From NCBI GenBank assembly GCA_016707285.1, contig JADJIA010000012.1, positions 5,462-69,461 of the forward strand: a stretch of DNA of 64,000 bases. The letters are read 5' to 3'. Both the position numbers and the translations under genes were made by a program. The stretch is from Ignavibacteriales bacterium (GTDB lineage: Bacteria; Bacteroidota; Ignavibacteria; Ignavibacteriales; Ignavibacteriaceae). Position 1 is the stretch's first letter; the number at the start of each line of letters is the position of its first letter. Below are positions 7,941 to 16,914 of this stretch, in pieces. A model generated the notes under the pieces. It had not been told where the DNA came from. It worked only from the letters and a program-made list of their open reading frames with translations, and searched no databases.

Positions 7941-9512
7941 TTAACTCCTCAGGATTGGCAGTATGATAGTAAATTCAATCTGATTTTCTTGTGCGAGGCT
8001 GAGTATTATTTCTCCATAATGCTGTTCCACAATGTTCCTTGAGATCGACAAACCCAATCCCGTGCCCGAGACTTTATTGGTATAAAACGGTACAAAGATT
8101 TTCCCAATGTCGGGCATTTCAGTGCAACCATTTTTAATTTTCAAGGAAAACTTGTTCCTCTCCTCATTTACTTCTGAAATTAATTCAATTATTCCATTAT
8201 CATCGCTGGCTTCTATAGCATTATCAATCATATTCAGCAAAACCTGTCTCATCTTATCAGAATCGATTTCGAGTTCGACAGTTTTTACCATATTTTTAAC
8301 CTGAAGACTTTTCTGCTGCACTTTGTTTCTAACTTCTTCAATAATATTTTCTGTAAATCTGTTCATCATAACACTCGAATAATTTAATACATAAACCCGG
8401 GACAACTGTAAAACATCATTGACCAAACCATTCATTCTGTTTATTTCTTTTTGAATAATTCTGAATGATGAATTATCCTCTTGAGATAAAACCAACGACT
8501 CCAACAACATTTCAACATTAAGCTTAATGGATGTCAGTGGTGTTTTTATTTCATGTGCCAATACGGTTGACATCTTCCCAAGTGCTGCAAGCTTTTCAGA
8601 ATGAGCGAGTTCTCTCTCCAGTTTTTTTTGTTTTGTAATATCCAAACCTACAAACATGAAGCCTGATGTATTGTAAACAGTCTTAATCTTGGACAAAGAA
8701 ACCAAAATTATTCTGTCTTCAACTTCACCGGGGAGTGTAATTTCTTCGCTGTGTTGACCACTGTCTGCACTGGCTTTTACCCTCTCCCTGATTATTTCCC
8801 TCCCGGCAAAAACAGGGAGAGTATCCAAAATTTTTCCCTTTATGTTTTGCAAATCATCACCAACCAAAGTTACAAATTGTTGATTTGCTTCCAGGATTGT
8901 CAAATCTTCACTTATCAAAACAATTGAAGCCGCTGATTTGTCGATCGCATTTAATAGAATGTTTATCCGGTTCTCTTTGGCTGTTAGCTCCAGAGCGTTT
9001 TTCTTCAATGAATTTGAGAGTTTATTAAAAGCTGCCGACAATTCTCCAATTTCATCATTCGACGGGTATTCAAATTGGACTCCCAATTCTCCTGTTTCAA
9101 TTCGACCAGCCTGTACTTTAAGTTTTCTGAGAGGGTTTGAAATGATCTGGATTACGGCGAATGTCATGCTTAGACTAACAATGATCCCCACAAATAAACT
9201 GATCAAAAAATAACGGATCAAATCAACATTTGTATCAATACCAAACAATATTTTCCCCAAAGGTATCTGGATAATCAGAATCACCATCGGAACAATGATT
9301 ACAGCACTAAAAAACATCTTCCGCTTGATGCTAAAACGATTGATCTTATCTATGGTTGCTGGAAACATATTGTATTTGTCTATACTTATCCCTGTAAACA
9401 GAATTACTCCGGAGAGAAATGCTAAAGGACTGACTTCAACCAAATCGTAAAAACCATTAACCCAGGGTAATAACAAACCAAATGTGAATGTGAACAAATT
9501 TGTTATGACCAC
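7941..9512 (-). CDS. 7TM sensor histidine kinase, C-terminal part (HAMP-PAS-HisKA-HATPase)
   Basis: This is the larger piece of a membrane sensor kinase of about 700 residues. The frame contains the last TM helices, a HAMP linker (NPLRKLKVQAGRIETGELG), a PAS domain (NAIDKSAASIVLISEDLTIL onwards), the HisKA box (LAHEIKTPLTSIKLN, His phospho-acceptor) and the HATPase with its N box (MIDNAIEAS) and GTGLGLSISRNIVEQHYG. The start at 9512 is internal. The real protein begins at 10045, and one missing base near 9630 splits it: the frame continues upstream as SVILIWYVTLIFYSIFITVQ and so on before joining the piece at 9620-10045. It is the partner of the NtrC-type regulator 3 bases downstream. Confidence 0.9.
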   Translation of the reverse strand: MVITNLFTFTFGLLLPWVNGFYDLVEVSPLAFLSGVILFTGISIDKYNMFPATIDKINRFSIKRKMFFSAVIIVPMVILIIQIPLGKILFGIDTNVDLIRYFLISLFVGIIVSLSMTFAVIQIISNPLRKLKVQAGRIETGELGVQFEYPSNDEIGELSAAFNKLSNSLKKNALELTAKENRINILLNAIDKSAASIVLISEDLTILEANQQFVTLVGDDLQNIKGKILDTLPVFAGREIIRERVKASADSGQHSEEITLPGEVEDRIILVSLSKIKTVYNTSGFMFVGLDITKQKKLERELAHSEKLAALGKMSTVLAHEIKTPLTSIKLNVEMLLESLVLSQEDNSSFRIIQKEINRMNGLVNDVLQLSRVYVLNYSSVMMNRFTENIIEEVRNKVQQKSLQVKNMVKTVELEIDSDKMRQVLLNMIDNAIEASDDNGIIELISEVNEERNKFSLKIKNGCTEMPDIGKIFVPFYTNKVSGTGLGLSISRNIVEQHYGEIILSLAQENQIEFTIILPILRS

Positions 9513-9619
9513 CCCCAGCAGAAAAACTTTTAACCGGTTTTTTAATTGTTCGTCTTCTTCTTTTAATATGTTTTGGACAGTTATAAAAATTGAGTAAAAA
9601 ATAAGAGTAACATACCAGA

Positions 9620-10045
9620 TTAAAATAACGGATAGCCATACTCATAATGTGCGTCAAATGTACCAAGGTGAGAGTGAGACCATTGTATCAACCTGCCGGA
9701 CCATAAGAACCCCAGAATAATGATTGATGGCACTAAAATCAGTAAACTCTCAATTTTTCCTTTTGTTCGTTTTTTTGAAAACCCCGATGACAAAAATGTC
9801 ATCGTGATAAGAATCAGAAGCAAAAAAGAGTGGCAAGATATGTCAAGTATTGTTACATCCTTGTTATACATTAACAAAAAATGTATCCCGTGCGATATAA
9901 GATATCCAAAAATCAGGATTAACATAAGGATAAAGAGTTTACTTGTTCTGGTAGCCGTATCCCTTGTCCAAATCACAAAAAGTATCCCTGAGGCACCTAA
10001 AAAAGTTGCAACCAAAAAAAGAAGATGGAAAAACATGTCTTGCAT
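9620..10045 (-). CDS. N-terminal 7TM region of the sensor histidine kinase (separated by frameshift)
   Basis: This 141-aa frame holds a signal-anchor-like first helix and at least three further TM helices, resembling the histidine-kinase N-terminal 7TM region. It ends at an accidental stop after HYEYGYPLF. Adding one base in the GG before CTATCC (about 9628-9634) restores a continuous reading into the downstream frame through a soluble loop (LKEEDEQLKNRLKVFLLG). The full protein is then about 700 aa. This region probably detects the stimulus in or near the membrane. Confidence 0.8.
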   Translation of the reverse strand: MQDMFFHLLFLVATFLGASGILFVIWTRDTATRTSKLFILMLILIFGYLISHGIHFLLMYNKDVTILDISCHSFLLLILITMTFLSSGFSKKRTKGKIESLLILVPSIIILGFLWSGRLIQWSHSHLGTFDAHYEYGYPLF

Positions 10046-10180
10046 TGGGAGGACTGCTCTATTTAATTTTTAGAAAGGATTATGGATAAATTAACAAATT
10101 TTTCCATAAAATTTCGAGATGTTTATTTTATCATCGCGAAAGTTTTAGAATAAATGTTTCTTGGAAGGAAGGAATAATAC

Positions 10181-10207
10181 AAAAAAAAGACCTGATTTCT
10201 CAGGTCT
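10181..10207 (-). terminator. Rho-independent terminator of tRNA-Ser
   Basis: On the minus strand an 8-bp perfect stem (AGACCTGA / TCAGGTCT, loop GAAA) at 10188-10207 is followed by eight T residues, seven bases after the tRNA 3' end. Confidence 0.85.
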
Positions 10208-10213
10208 CATTTA

Positions 10214-10303
10214 TGGCGGAGAGCCAGGGATTCGAACCCCGGATACCCGTGAAGATATAACGGTTTTCAAGACCGCCGCATTCAACCACTCTGCCAGCTC
10301 TCC
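10214..10303 (-). tRNA. tRNA-Ser (anticodon UGA)
   Basis: The minus strand folds as a class II tRNA of 90 nt. The acceptor stem is GGAGAGC pairing with GCTCTCC, followed by the discriminator G and an encoded CCA. The D-arm contains AGAGTGGTTGA, the anticodon loop CTTGAAA carries TGA, a long variable arm (about 17 nt) is typical of tRNA-Ser, and the T-arm is GGTTCGAATCC. It reads UCA codons, and UCG/UCU by wobble. It stands alone with its own terminator. Confidence 0.97.
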
Positions 10304-10339
10304 TTTTATTTTCGGTTATTCCGAAAAATTTAGACTGTA

Positions 10340-10368
10340 AATTTAATATTTTCTGATTAGACTGACAA
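10340..10368 (-). promoter_or_regulatory. Candidate promoter of tRNA-Ser
   Basis: TTGTCA at 10363-10368 and TAAATT at 10340-10345, 17 bases apart on the minus strand, about 37 bases before the tRNA. The match to -35 is 5 of 6 and to -10 is 4 of 6. Confidence 0.3.
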
Positions 10369-10535
10369 AAGATTTTTTCAATCACCTAATTTTTTGTTAA
10401 AAAATGTTCTCGACAGCTATATTTCAGACAAAAACATCTTTTATCACTTGAAAATATTTTTTAATTCGTTAAGTTTGAATGATTAAAGGACAGTTAATTT
10501 ATTTGTGGCTCCGGTCGCTTTAGAAGACAAAAAAA

Positions 10536-12038
10536 ATGCCCCAGACAGAAGAACTCAAACGAATTATAGCCCACAAAACCGGACTCATCGAGTTGGGCAG
10601 AGACGATGCAAAACTCCATTCATATTTTCTTGGAAGAATGAAAAGTTTTGGCTTCAACTCTCTTCATCAATATTCAGAGCTAATTTCAGGCGATTCTCCA
10701 GGAGCAAATGCCGAACTAAAACGAATTGCAATCGACTTCTCCAACACAGAATCCTTTTTCTTCAGAGATCACGGACAGATGCGACTCCTGAGAGAGACGA
10801 TTCTTCCGGAGCTTGTGATAAAAAACCGGAACACTCGAACTCTGAATGTCCTCAGTGCTGCCTCTTCTTCAGGTGAAGAGCTCTATTCGATTGCCATCCT
10901 CCTGTCAGAAATTCTTCCGGAGTATAAGACCTGGAAGATAACACTTCTTGGAGTTGACATCAACCATGATGCAATCAAAAAAGCTGAAAACGGAGTATAT
11001 TCCAAATGGTCTTTCCGCTCGGTGCCCGAGGAGACCATTTCCAAATATTTTGTCAGAAAAAACAACGACTTTATGATCTCAGAAAGCATAAAGGAGATGG
11101 TGCTTTTTAGATATTTTAATCTGGTTGACGATCTTTCAACTTTTCCATTTGGAAGAAGTGAATCCACCTTTGATCTCATTGTTTGCCGTAATGTTTTTAT
11201 CTACTTTGAGAGTTCCGGTATTAAAAAAGCAGTTGCCAATTTCGCTCACCTTTTAAAAAAGAATGGCTACCTGTTAACGGGGCACTCGGAACTCGCGAAC
11301 ATGCACTTCCCCGGATTAAAACCTGTCGCTTTCCCCGATTCTTTCATTTATCAAAAAACAGATTCCAGGCAGGAACCGAATATCGACTTATCTCATCTTG
11401 AGGGTCTTTTTCCTTCTGAATCAAATAAGCCTGCAAAACCTCATATAACTAAAAAAAGAAATATTACTGTGGATCTACCACCATTATCCGGTAATGGGAA
11501 CAGATCCCCTGAGCATGACACTGCTGACAAGGAGGAAAATTTAGGTGAATTCCCGGGAACTGAGGTTGAAAAACTGATTTCCGAGGGCTCAATTTCAGAA
11601 GCTGAATCGATTACCCGTAAATTCCTTAAAAAGAACCATAACGATATTCAAGCTCTCCTCGCACTGGCAACCATTTGCGCAAACCGCGGATTGAAGGAAG
11701 AAGCCCGCATTTGCTGCGATCTGGTTCTGGAAACTGAAGCTTTTAATCCTCTCGCATATTTTGTTTTAGGGCAACTCGCCAATGAAGATGGAGAGATTGA
11801 AAATGCGCTCCTGTTGTTTAATAAAGTCTTATATTTGAACCATGAGTTTTTCCCTGCTCTAATTGAACTTGCCACTATTTACGAATTCCAGGGGGACAAC
11901 AAAAAAGCTCTTAAACTAAGGGAAAATGCCATCGGAAAAATCTCAAAACTAAATCCTGAATCTCCGATAGTCTTTTATAAAAACATGAAAGCCGGCAGGT
12001 TAATCGAAGAATTGAAAAAATTGACAGAACATTTATGA
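10536..12038 (+). CDS. CheR-type protein-glutamate methyltransferase with C-terminal TPRs (WspC-like)
   Basis: A 500-aa protein that would methylate glutamates of the chemoreceptor encoded two genes downstream, using S-adenosylmethionine. Residues about 1-60 form the CheR N-terminal helical domain, about 70-270 the methyltransferase fold with the SAM-binding segment LSAASSSGEELYSIA and DLIVCRNVFIYF. A low-complexity linker (about 280-345) follows, and residues about 345-470 hold TPR-like helix pairs. CheR-TPR fusions occur in Wsp and Frz-type signalling systems. It is the first gene of an all-plus-strand operon; the 230 bp upstream hold no clear promoter motif that I can call. Confidence 0.9.
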   Translation: MPQTEELKRIIAHKTGLIELGRDDAKLHSYFLGRMKSFGFNSLHQYSELISGDSPGANAELKRIAIDFSNTESFFFRDHGQMRLLRETILPELVIKNRNTRTLNVLSAASSSGEELYSIAILLSEILPEYKTWKITLLGVDINHDAIKKAENGVYSKWSFRSVPEETISKYFVRKNNDFMISESIKEMVLFRYFNLVDDLSTFPFGRSESTFDLIVCRNVFIYFESSGIKKAVANFAHLLKKNGYLLTGHSELANMHFPGLKPVAFPDSFIYQKTDSRQEPNIDLSHLEGLFPSESNKPAKPHITKKRNITVDLPPLSGNGNRSPEHDTADKEENLGEFPGTEVEKLISEGSISEAESITRKFLKKNHNDIQALLALATICANRGLKEEARICCDLVLETEAFNPLAYFVLGQLANEDGEIENALLLFNKVLYLNHEFFPALIELATIYEFQGDNKKALKLRENAIGKISKLNPESPIVFYKNMKAGRLIEELKKLTEHL

Positions 12039-12066
12039 ACACACAATTGAAAGTGTTTTATTTCGG

Positions 12067-13119
12067 ATGAAAAGCTCAAATTATCTCGTTTTTGGATTAA
12101 ACGGACTCTCCTATGCCCTGCCCGCAGAGATTGTTCAAGAGATTATTCCTCTTCCCGAACTCTCCCCCACTGACGAGATGCCATCCTGGATCAGAGGTGT
12201 TTTTTTCCTCAGAGGCAAGTTTATTCCCGTAATCGACCTTAAACAAAGAATCACTAATCAACGGCATAGCTGCCTGACCACAGATAATCTTATAATCCTC
12301 TCTAAAGACTCTTTCCAACCTGCAATAATTGTCAGTGATGTTTTTGATGTTGTTGAGATAAATGAGAATGAGATAAAGAGTATCGACACAGTTTTCCCCG
12401 AGACTGGTAATTATTCCTTTCATTTTGTTGAGGGTGTCACCAATACGGGTGGGTCGATAGTCACATTGTTATCAGTCGAAAATATTCTTTCTTTATGGGT
12501 GGATCCATCCGAATTTCTTGATCTGCCAGAGGAATCAGAACTTTCGGAGCAACCTCAACTTCACATGACCGGAGATCGTTATTTTTCGCCCGAATCTTCT
12601 CAGGAAGAAAGACGAATATTTAAGGAGCGGGCTGACTCTTTTAGCGGGATCATAGAGGTTGAAGATTCATCAGAAAAAACCGCTTATGCGGTTGTTAAAC
12701 TCGGAAATGAATTTCTGGGAATAGACCTTAAAACAATAAGCGGATTCAGTGAAATCAAAAAGATTTCAAAGGTACCCTGTTGTCCGCCACATATCCCGGG
12801 TCAAATCAATTATCATGGTAAAATCATTACGCTCGTGGATATGAGTCCCGTTTTTAAACTCAAAACTTCCAAAAATTACAAGGGTTCTAAAGTAATTATA
12901 GTTAATCTTGAAGAGGGAGAGGCAGGTGTTCTGGTTGACGAGGTTGAAGATGTAATCTATCTAAAAAACAGTGATATTTCGACATCACAATCAACCATAA
13001 ATCTGATAAACGACTCTTTTCAAAAAGGGACGGTTCACTACAAAAACAGAATCTTAACTCTTGTTGATCTCGAAAGAGTGTTGCTCTTTGGCAGTCTTTC
13101 TGTTAATGACGAAGTTTAA
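12067..13119 (+). CDS. Tandem CheW-domain coupling protein
   Basis: A 350-aa protein with two CheW domains: residues about 5-150 (LVFGLNGLSYALPAEIVQEI...WIRGVFFLRGKFIPVIDL) and about 195-345 (VVKLGNEFLGIDLKTISGF...IPGQINYHGKIITLVDM), joined by an acidic linker. CheW couples receptors to the CheA kinase. Wsp systems usually have two separate CheW proteins (WspB and WspD); here both appear in one chain. It begins 28 bases after cheR and is followed 36 bases later by the receptor gene. Confidence 0.9.
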   Translation: MKSSNYLVFGLNGLSYALPAEIVQEIIPLPELSPTDEMPSWIRGVFFLRGKFIPVIDLKQRITNQRHSCLTTDNLIILSKDSFQPAIIVSDVFDVVEINENEIKSIDTVFPETGNYSFHFVEGVTNTGGSIVTLLSVENILSLWVDPSEFLDLPEESELSEQPQLHMTGDRYFSPESSQEERRIFKERADSFSGIIEVEDSSEKTAYAVVKLGNEFLGIDLKTISGFSEIKKISKVPCCPPHIPGQINYHGKIITLVDMSPVFKLKTSKNYKGSKVIIVNLEEGEAGVLVDEVEDVIYLKNSDISTSQSTINLINDSFQKGTVHYKNRILTLVDLERVLLFGSLSVNDEV

Positions 13120-13155
13120 TTTTTTTTCAAATCTTAGCACACAAGGAATTTTATC

Positions 13156-14619
13156 ATGTTAAACTGGTTTAACAAACTCAAATTAGGAACAAAGATCAGC
13201 CTGGGCTTTTCAATAATTGTTTTTATTTTGATTATAAACGGAATATTAAATTACTTTTATATGGCAGAATTTGAGAGAATTAATGTCTCCCGCAACAGTG
13301 CAACCGAACTGATTAACGCCGTGGATAAAACTTTTACCGATTATCTTTCCGCAGAGTCGGCTCACCTGCAATATCTTATCGGAATGAGGCAGTCTTCTCT
13401 TGATATCTACATGGCAACGGAAGAGCAATTCAAAAATGATATTAAAAAACTCGACACCTTGGGAAATGAAACTGCAGAAAACCACACCAGGCTTTCCAAT
13501 ATCAGCAAACTTACCGACGAACAGTTTAGACTAAACCATGTTTCGATTGAAATTATCAAAAAAGGGGAACAGGAGAAGGCACTTCGCACCGAATTGGAAG
13601 GGATCGACAAGAGTTACACCTCCGACATTAAAGCAGCTTTTAATGAGATTAAGGAGAGTGAACTCAAAATAATCAAAGACCTGCAACTTAGACGGGATGA
13701 AGCCGTCGGGAATATGATTATGGCTGCGGTGATTGGTTCTCTTAGTGCAATAATCCTCGGAATTCTTCTTGCGTTTTTTACAAACAAGAGTGTTCTTACA
13801 ACAATTAGAGAGGCAGTTGCAGCTATTGCAGCCACTTCCAATGAGATGGCGGCAACAATAACAGAGCATGAAAAAGTGGCTTCACAGCAGGCAGCTTCCG
13901 TTAACGAAACCACCTCAACCATGAATGAACTTGATGTTACCTTCAGCCAGACTGCTTCAAAAGTGGGTGAGACTGCAAATTCAGCGAACAAAGCCTCGGA
14001 AATTGCAGAGGACGGTGCAAAAACTGTAAAACTTGCAATGACTACCATGGCAGGTCTAAAGGATAAAGTTACTCAAATTGCAGACCAAATATTAAAATTA
14101 AGTGAACAAACCAGTCAAATTGGCTCCATTACCGGACTGGTTTCCGATCTTGCAAATCAAACCAACCTGCTTGCACTAAACGCAGCAGTTGAGGCTGCAA
14201 GAGCCGGTGAGCATGGGAAGGGATTTGCTGTTGTTGCTTCTGAAATCAGAAAACTCGCGGATCAAAGTAAAAAATCGGCTGATAAAATAAATACTCTTGT
14301 TGCTGATATACAAAAAGCTACAAATTCAACTGTAATGGCGACCGAAGAGGGTACTAAAAATGTGGAACTCAGCATGACTTCAACAAGACAAACTGCCGAG
14401 TCGTTTAACGAAATTGCTTCATTTATCAGCAATACTTTTGATGTTTCGCAGCAGACTGTTTTTACCGTGAAACAGCAGGTCGCAGCGGTGAAACAAGTGG
14501 TTGAGGCAATGAATGCTATTAATCTTGGTGTGAAAGAAACGGCATCAGGACTCTCACAAACAAGAGTTGGAGTACAAAAACTGAACGAAACTGCATCTGC
14601 TCTTAAGGCGCTTGTGTAA
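13156..14619 (+). CDS. Methyl-accepting chemotaxis protein without HAMP
   Basis: A 487-aa membrane receptor. TM1 (about 13-35) and TM2 (about 185-207) enclose a helical periplasmic domain of about 150 residues, compatible with a four-helix-bundle sensor. The cytoplasmic coiled coil follows TM2 almost at once, and the signalling tip is NQTNLLALNAAVEAARAGE with GKGFAVVASEIRKLAD. The descending helix from TM2 to the tip is about 130 residues and the returning helix about the same, so no HAMP fits between. There is no C-terminal CheR/CheB-tethering pentapeptide. Its place between CheW and CheA genes makes it the dedicated receptor of this pathway. Confidence 0.92.
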   Translation: MLNWFNKLKLGTKISLGFSIIVFILIINGILNYFYMAEFERINVSRNSATELINAVDKTFTDYLSAESAHLQYLIGMRQSSLDIYMATEEQFKNDIKKLDTLGNETAENHTRLSNISKLTDEQFRLNHVSIEIIKKGEQEKALRTELEGIDKSYTSDIKAAFNEIKESELKIIKDLQLRRDEAVGNMIMAAVIGSLSAIILGILLAFFTNKSVLTTIREAVAAIAATSNEMAATITEHEKVASQQAASVNETTSTMNELDVTFSQTASKVGETANSANKASEIAEDGAKTVKLAMTTMAGLKDKVTQIADQILKLSEQTSQIGSITGLVSDLANQTNLLALNAAVEAARAGEHGKGFAVVASEIRKLADQSKKSADKINTLVADIQKATNSTVMATEEGTKNVELSMTSTRQTAESFNEIASFISNTFDVSQQTVFTVKQQVAAVKQVVEAMNAINLGVKETASGLSQTRVGVQKLNETASALKALV

Positions 14620-14652
14620 TCATGCGAAATTTAATGGATTTCGAGGTTTAAA

Positions 14653-16884
14653 GTGATCGACGACCCTGAACTCAGAAGTATTTTCAAAATTGAATTTGAA
14701 GAGAACATTCAGACTCTCAACAGTGAACTGTTGAAGCTTGAATCTGATGTTTTTAACACCGACGCTCTAACAAAATTAATGCGCACTGCCCACTCAATGA
14801 AGGGGGGCGCACGGATGATTGGCCTCCCCGATGTGGTTACCCTCGCACATTTTTTTGAGGACATGCTTGGTGCTGTTAAAAAAGAAGGTGTGGAGCTAAA
14901 AAGGCACGACTTCGACAGAATGTACAAGGCTATTGATATAATCAAATCGCTCGTTAATGAGGCAGTAACAGGTGAGGCTCCAAATTTTGTCGCTGCATCG
15001 GTCATCGATCAAATAATTAATGGCAGTGGTGAGCCAAAAACAAACGATGAACCGGACTCCGTAATACGCCAAAGCGAAATTGCTGCTGATTCGCAACCTG
15101 TTACTCAGGAACTCCAGGGAGATATAATTCCTGCCTTTTCAATCGACACAATAAGAGTTGCATCAACCAAACTTGATACTTTGATGGATCTCTCGGGTGA
15201 ACTCACTGTTTCAAAGATTCAACTCGCGTTACGCCTTGGAAAAATTAACGACCTCTCTCTTCTGCTCGAAGATTCAACACGGGAATTAAATTCCATTGAA
15301 ACCGCACTCCTTCCACAAAGAAGTGAAAACCCCGGACTCTTTTCGGAAGTTGGACTAATAATCAACAGACTTAAAAACAGATTCGATTCTGCTTCCGTTG
15401 AAATTGGCAATCTGAGTGACGGAATTTCCGAAGATAACTCAAGACTCAATTTTGTCGCCTACGAATTTGAAGAGGTGATTAAAAACCTCAGAATGTTAAA
15501 ACTCTCCAATATTTTTAATCTTTATCCCCGAATGGTTCGAGATATCTCAAATGAACTCGGCAAAGAAGTGAATTTTATTATCGAAGGGGGAGATATAACA
15601 GCCGACAAAAAGATACTGGAAGAGATGCGTGACCCCCTGATGCACATGATCAGGAATTCCATCGACCACGGCATCGAACTGCCTGATGAGAGAGAGCAAC
15701 AGGGAAAGCCGAGGGCAGGCACAATTAAACTTTCGGCTAATCACTTCGCCGGTCACATCACCATCACACTTGAGGATGACGGAAAAGGACTAAATGAAAA
15801 GTCGATAATTGAAACCGCTCTACGGAAAAAACTTATTGATGAAGAAGCCTCAAAAAACCTTACACATAAACAAATTCATAAATTGATTTTTACTCCTGGA
15901 TTTTCAACATCAAAGATTATTACTGATGTCTCCGGTAGAGGTGTCGGCATGGAAGTGGTTCAGGCAAACATCGACAAACTTAAAGGTAAAATCAATATTG
16001 AATCCGAGACGAAAAAAAGCACAAGGTTCATAATCGAACTGCCACTTACTCTTGCCACTTTAAGAGTGATGACAGCATCAGTTGGCAACCACATCTTTGC
16101 AATTCCGGTAGATTTTATCGTCTCAGTCATCATTGTGGATGTAGCCGAAGTATTCTCCATGGAAGCGAGGGATACAATCGTCTTTCGGGATGAACCCATA
16201 ACAATTGTAAATCTTAAAACTGTCCTGGAGTTGGAAGATATTTCCGATTCCACAAGGAAGAATGTCACCACTTTCCAGTGCATTATCCTCTCTTCGATGG
16301 GAGAAAAGGCCGGATTTATAGTTGATTCTCTGATCGATGAACAGGAAGTATTGGTAAAACCCCTCGGGTTCATGCTTAAGCGGGTTAAAAATGTATCAGG
16401 ATCAACCATTCTCGTTTCCGGTGATGTGTGTATGATTCTAAATCCAAACGATCTGTTAAAAACTGTGAAATCATTGTCTGCATCTGAAATCCTTGAAACC
16501 TCGACACCTGAGAGCCTCAGGAAAAAAAGAATCCTTCTCGTGGAAGATTCAATTACCACAAGAACCCAGGAGAAAAGAATTCTCGAAAGTGCCGGATATG
16601 ATGTTGTTGTTGCCGTTGACGGACTGGATGGATATCAAAAACTGTTGATAAATGAAATTGACGCTGTGGTCTCCGATGTTGAAATGCCCAATCTGGATGG
16701 ACTTTCACTCACAGAAAAAATTAGAGCTGAAAAAAAGTATTTATCTCTGCCCGTGGTTCTGGTCACTTCCCTTTCTTCGGAAGAACAGAAAAAACGGGGG
16801 CTTGAAAGTGGTGCCAATGCTTACCTAACAAAGTCAGGATTCGATCAGAAAATATTGATCGAAACTCTGGATAGACTTTTATAA
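14653..16884 (+). CDS. CheA-receiver hybrid kinase (WspE-like)
   Basis: A 743-aa histidine kinase. The domains are HPt (residues 1-110, phospho-acceptor His47 in TAHSMKGGARMIGL), dimerisation, HATPase (about 300-450, MIRNSIDHGIE, DDGKGL, GRGVGMEVV), CheW-like regulatory domain (about 455-600) and a C-terminal REC domain (about 620-743, Asp675 in VSDVEMP). No separate P2 domain is evident. The start is GTG at 14653, chosen because GAGG lies six bases upstream and no ATG fits the HPt start. The fused REC is typical of WspE/FrzE-type kinases and may act as phosphate sink or output. It lies 33 bases after the receptor gene and 30 before cheB. Confidence 0.93.
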   Translation: MIDDPELRSIFKIEFEENIQTLNSELLKLESDVFNTDALTKLMRTAHSMKGGARMIGLPDVVTLAHFFEDMLGAVKKEGVELKRHDFDRMYKAIDIIKSLVNEAVTGEAPNFVAASVIDQIINGSGEPKTNDEPDSVIRQSEIAADSQPVTQELQGDIIPAFSIDTIRVASTKLDTLMDLSGELTVSKIQLALRLGKINDLSLLLEDSTRELNSIETALLPQRSENPGLFSEVGLIINRLKNRFDSASVEIGNLSDGISEDNSRLNFVAYEFEEVIKNLRMLKLSNIFNLYPRMVRDISNELGKEVNFIIEGGDITADKKILEEMRDPLMHMIRNSIDHGIELPDEREQQGKPRAGTIKLSANHFAGHITITLEDDGKGLNEKSIIETALRKKLIDEEASKNLTHKQIHKLIFTPGFSTSKIITDVSGRGVGMEVVQANIDKLKGKINIESETKKSTRFIIELPLTLATLRVMTASVGNHIFAIPVDFIVSVIIVDVAEVFSMEARDTIVFRDEPITIVNLKTVLELEDISDSTRKNVTTFQCIILSSMGEKAGFIVDSLIDEQEVLVKPLGFMLKRVKNVSGSTILVSGDVCMILNPNDLLKTVKSLSASEILETSTPESLRKKRILLVEDSITTRTQEKRILESAGYDVVVAVDGLDGYQKLLINEIDAVVSDVEMPNLDGLSLTEKIRAEKKYLSLPVVLVTSLSSEEQKKRGLESGANAYLTKSGFDQKILIETLDRLL

Positions 16885-16914
16885 AATTATAAAATCTTTC
16901 ATCAGGTAATTACG

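Noticed and set aside
9457..9666. 69-aa minus-strand frame across the kinase frameshift
   Set aside because: It is the wrong frame over the junction; the third frame gives a conserved membrane sequence that joins the two kinase pieces.
10505..10876. 123-aa plus-strand frame overlapping the cheR start
   Set aside because: Low-complexity, basic composition without family features; it shadows the methyltransferase frame.
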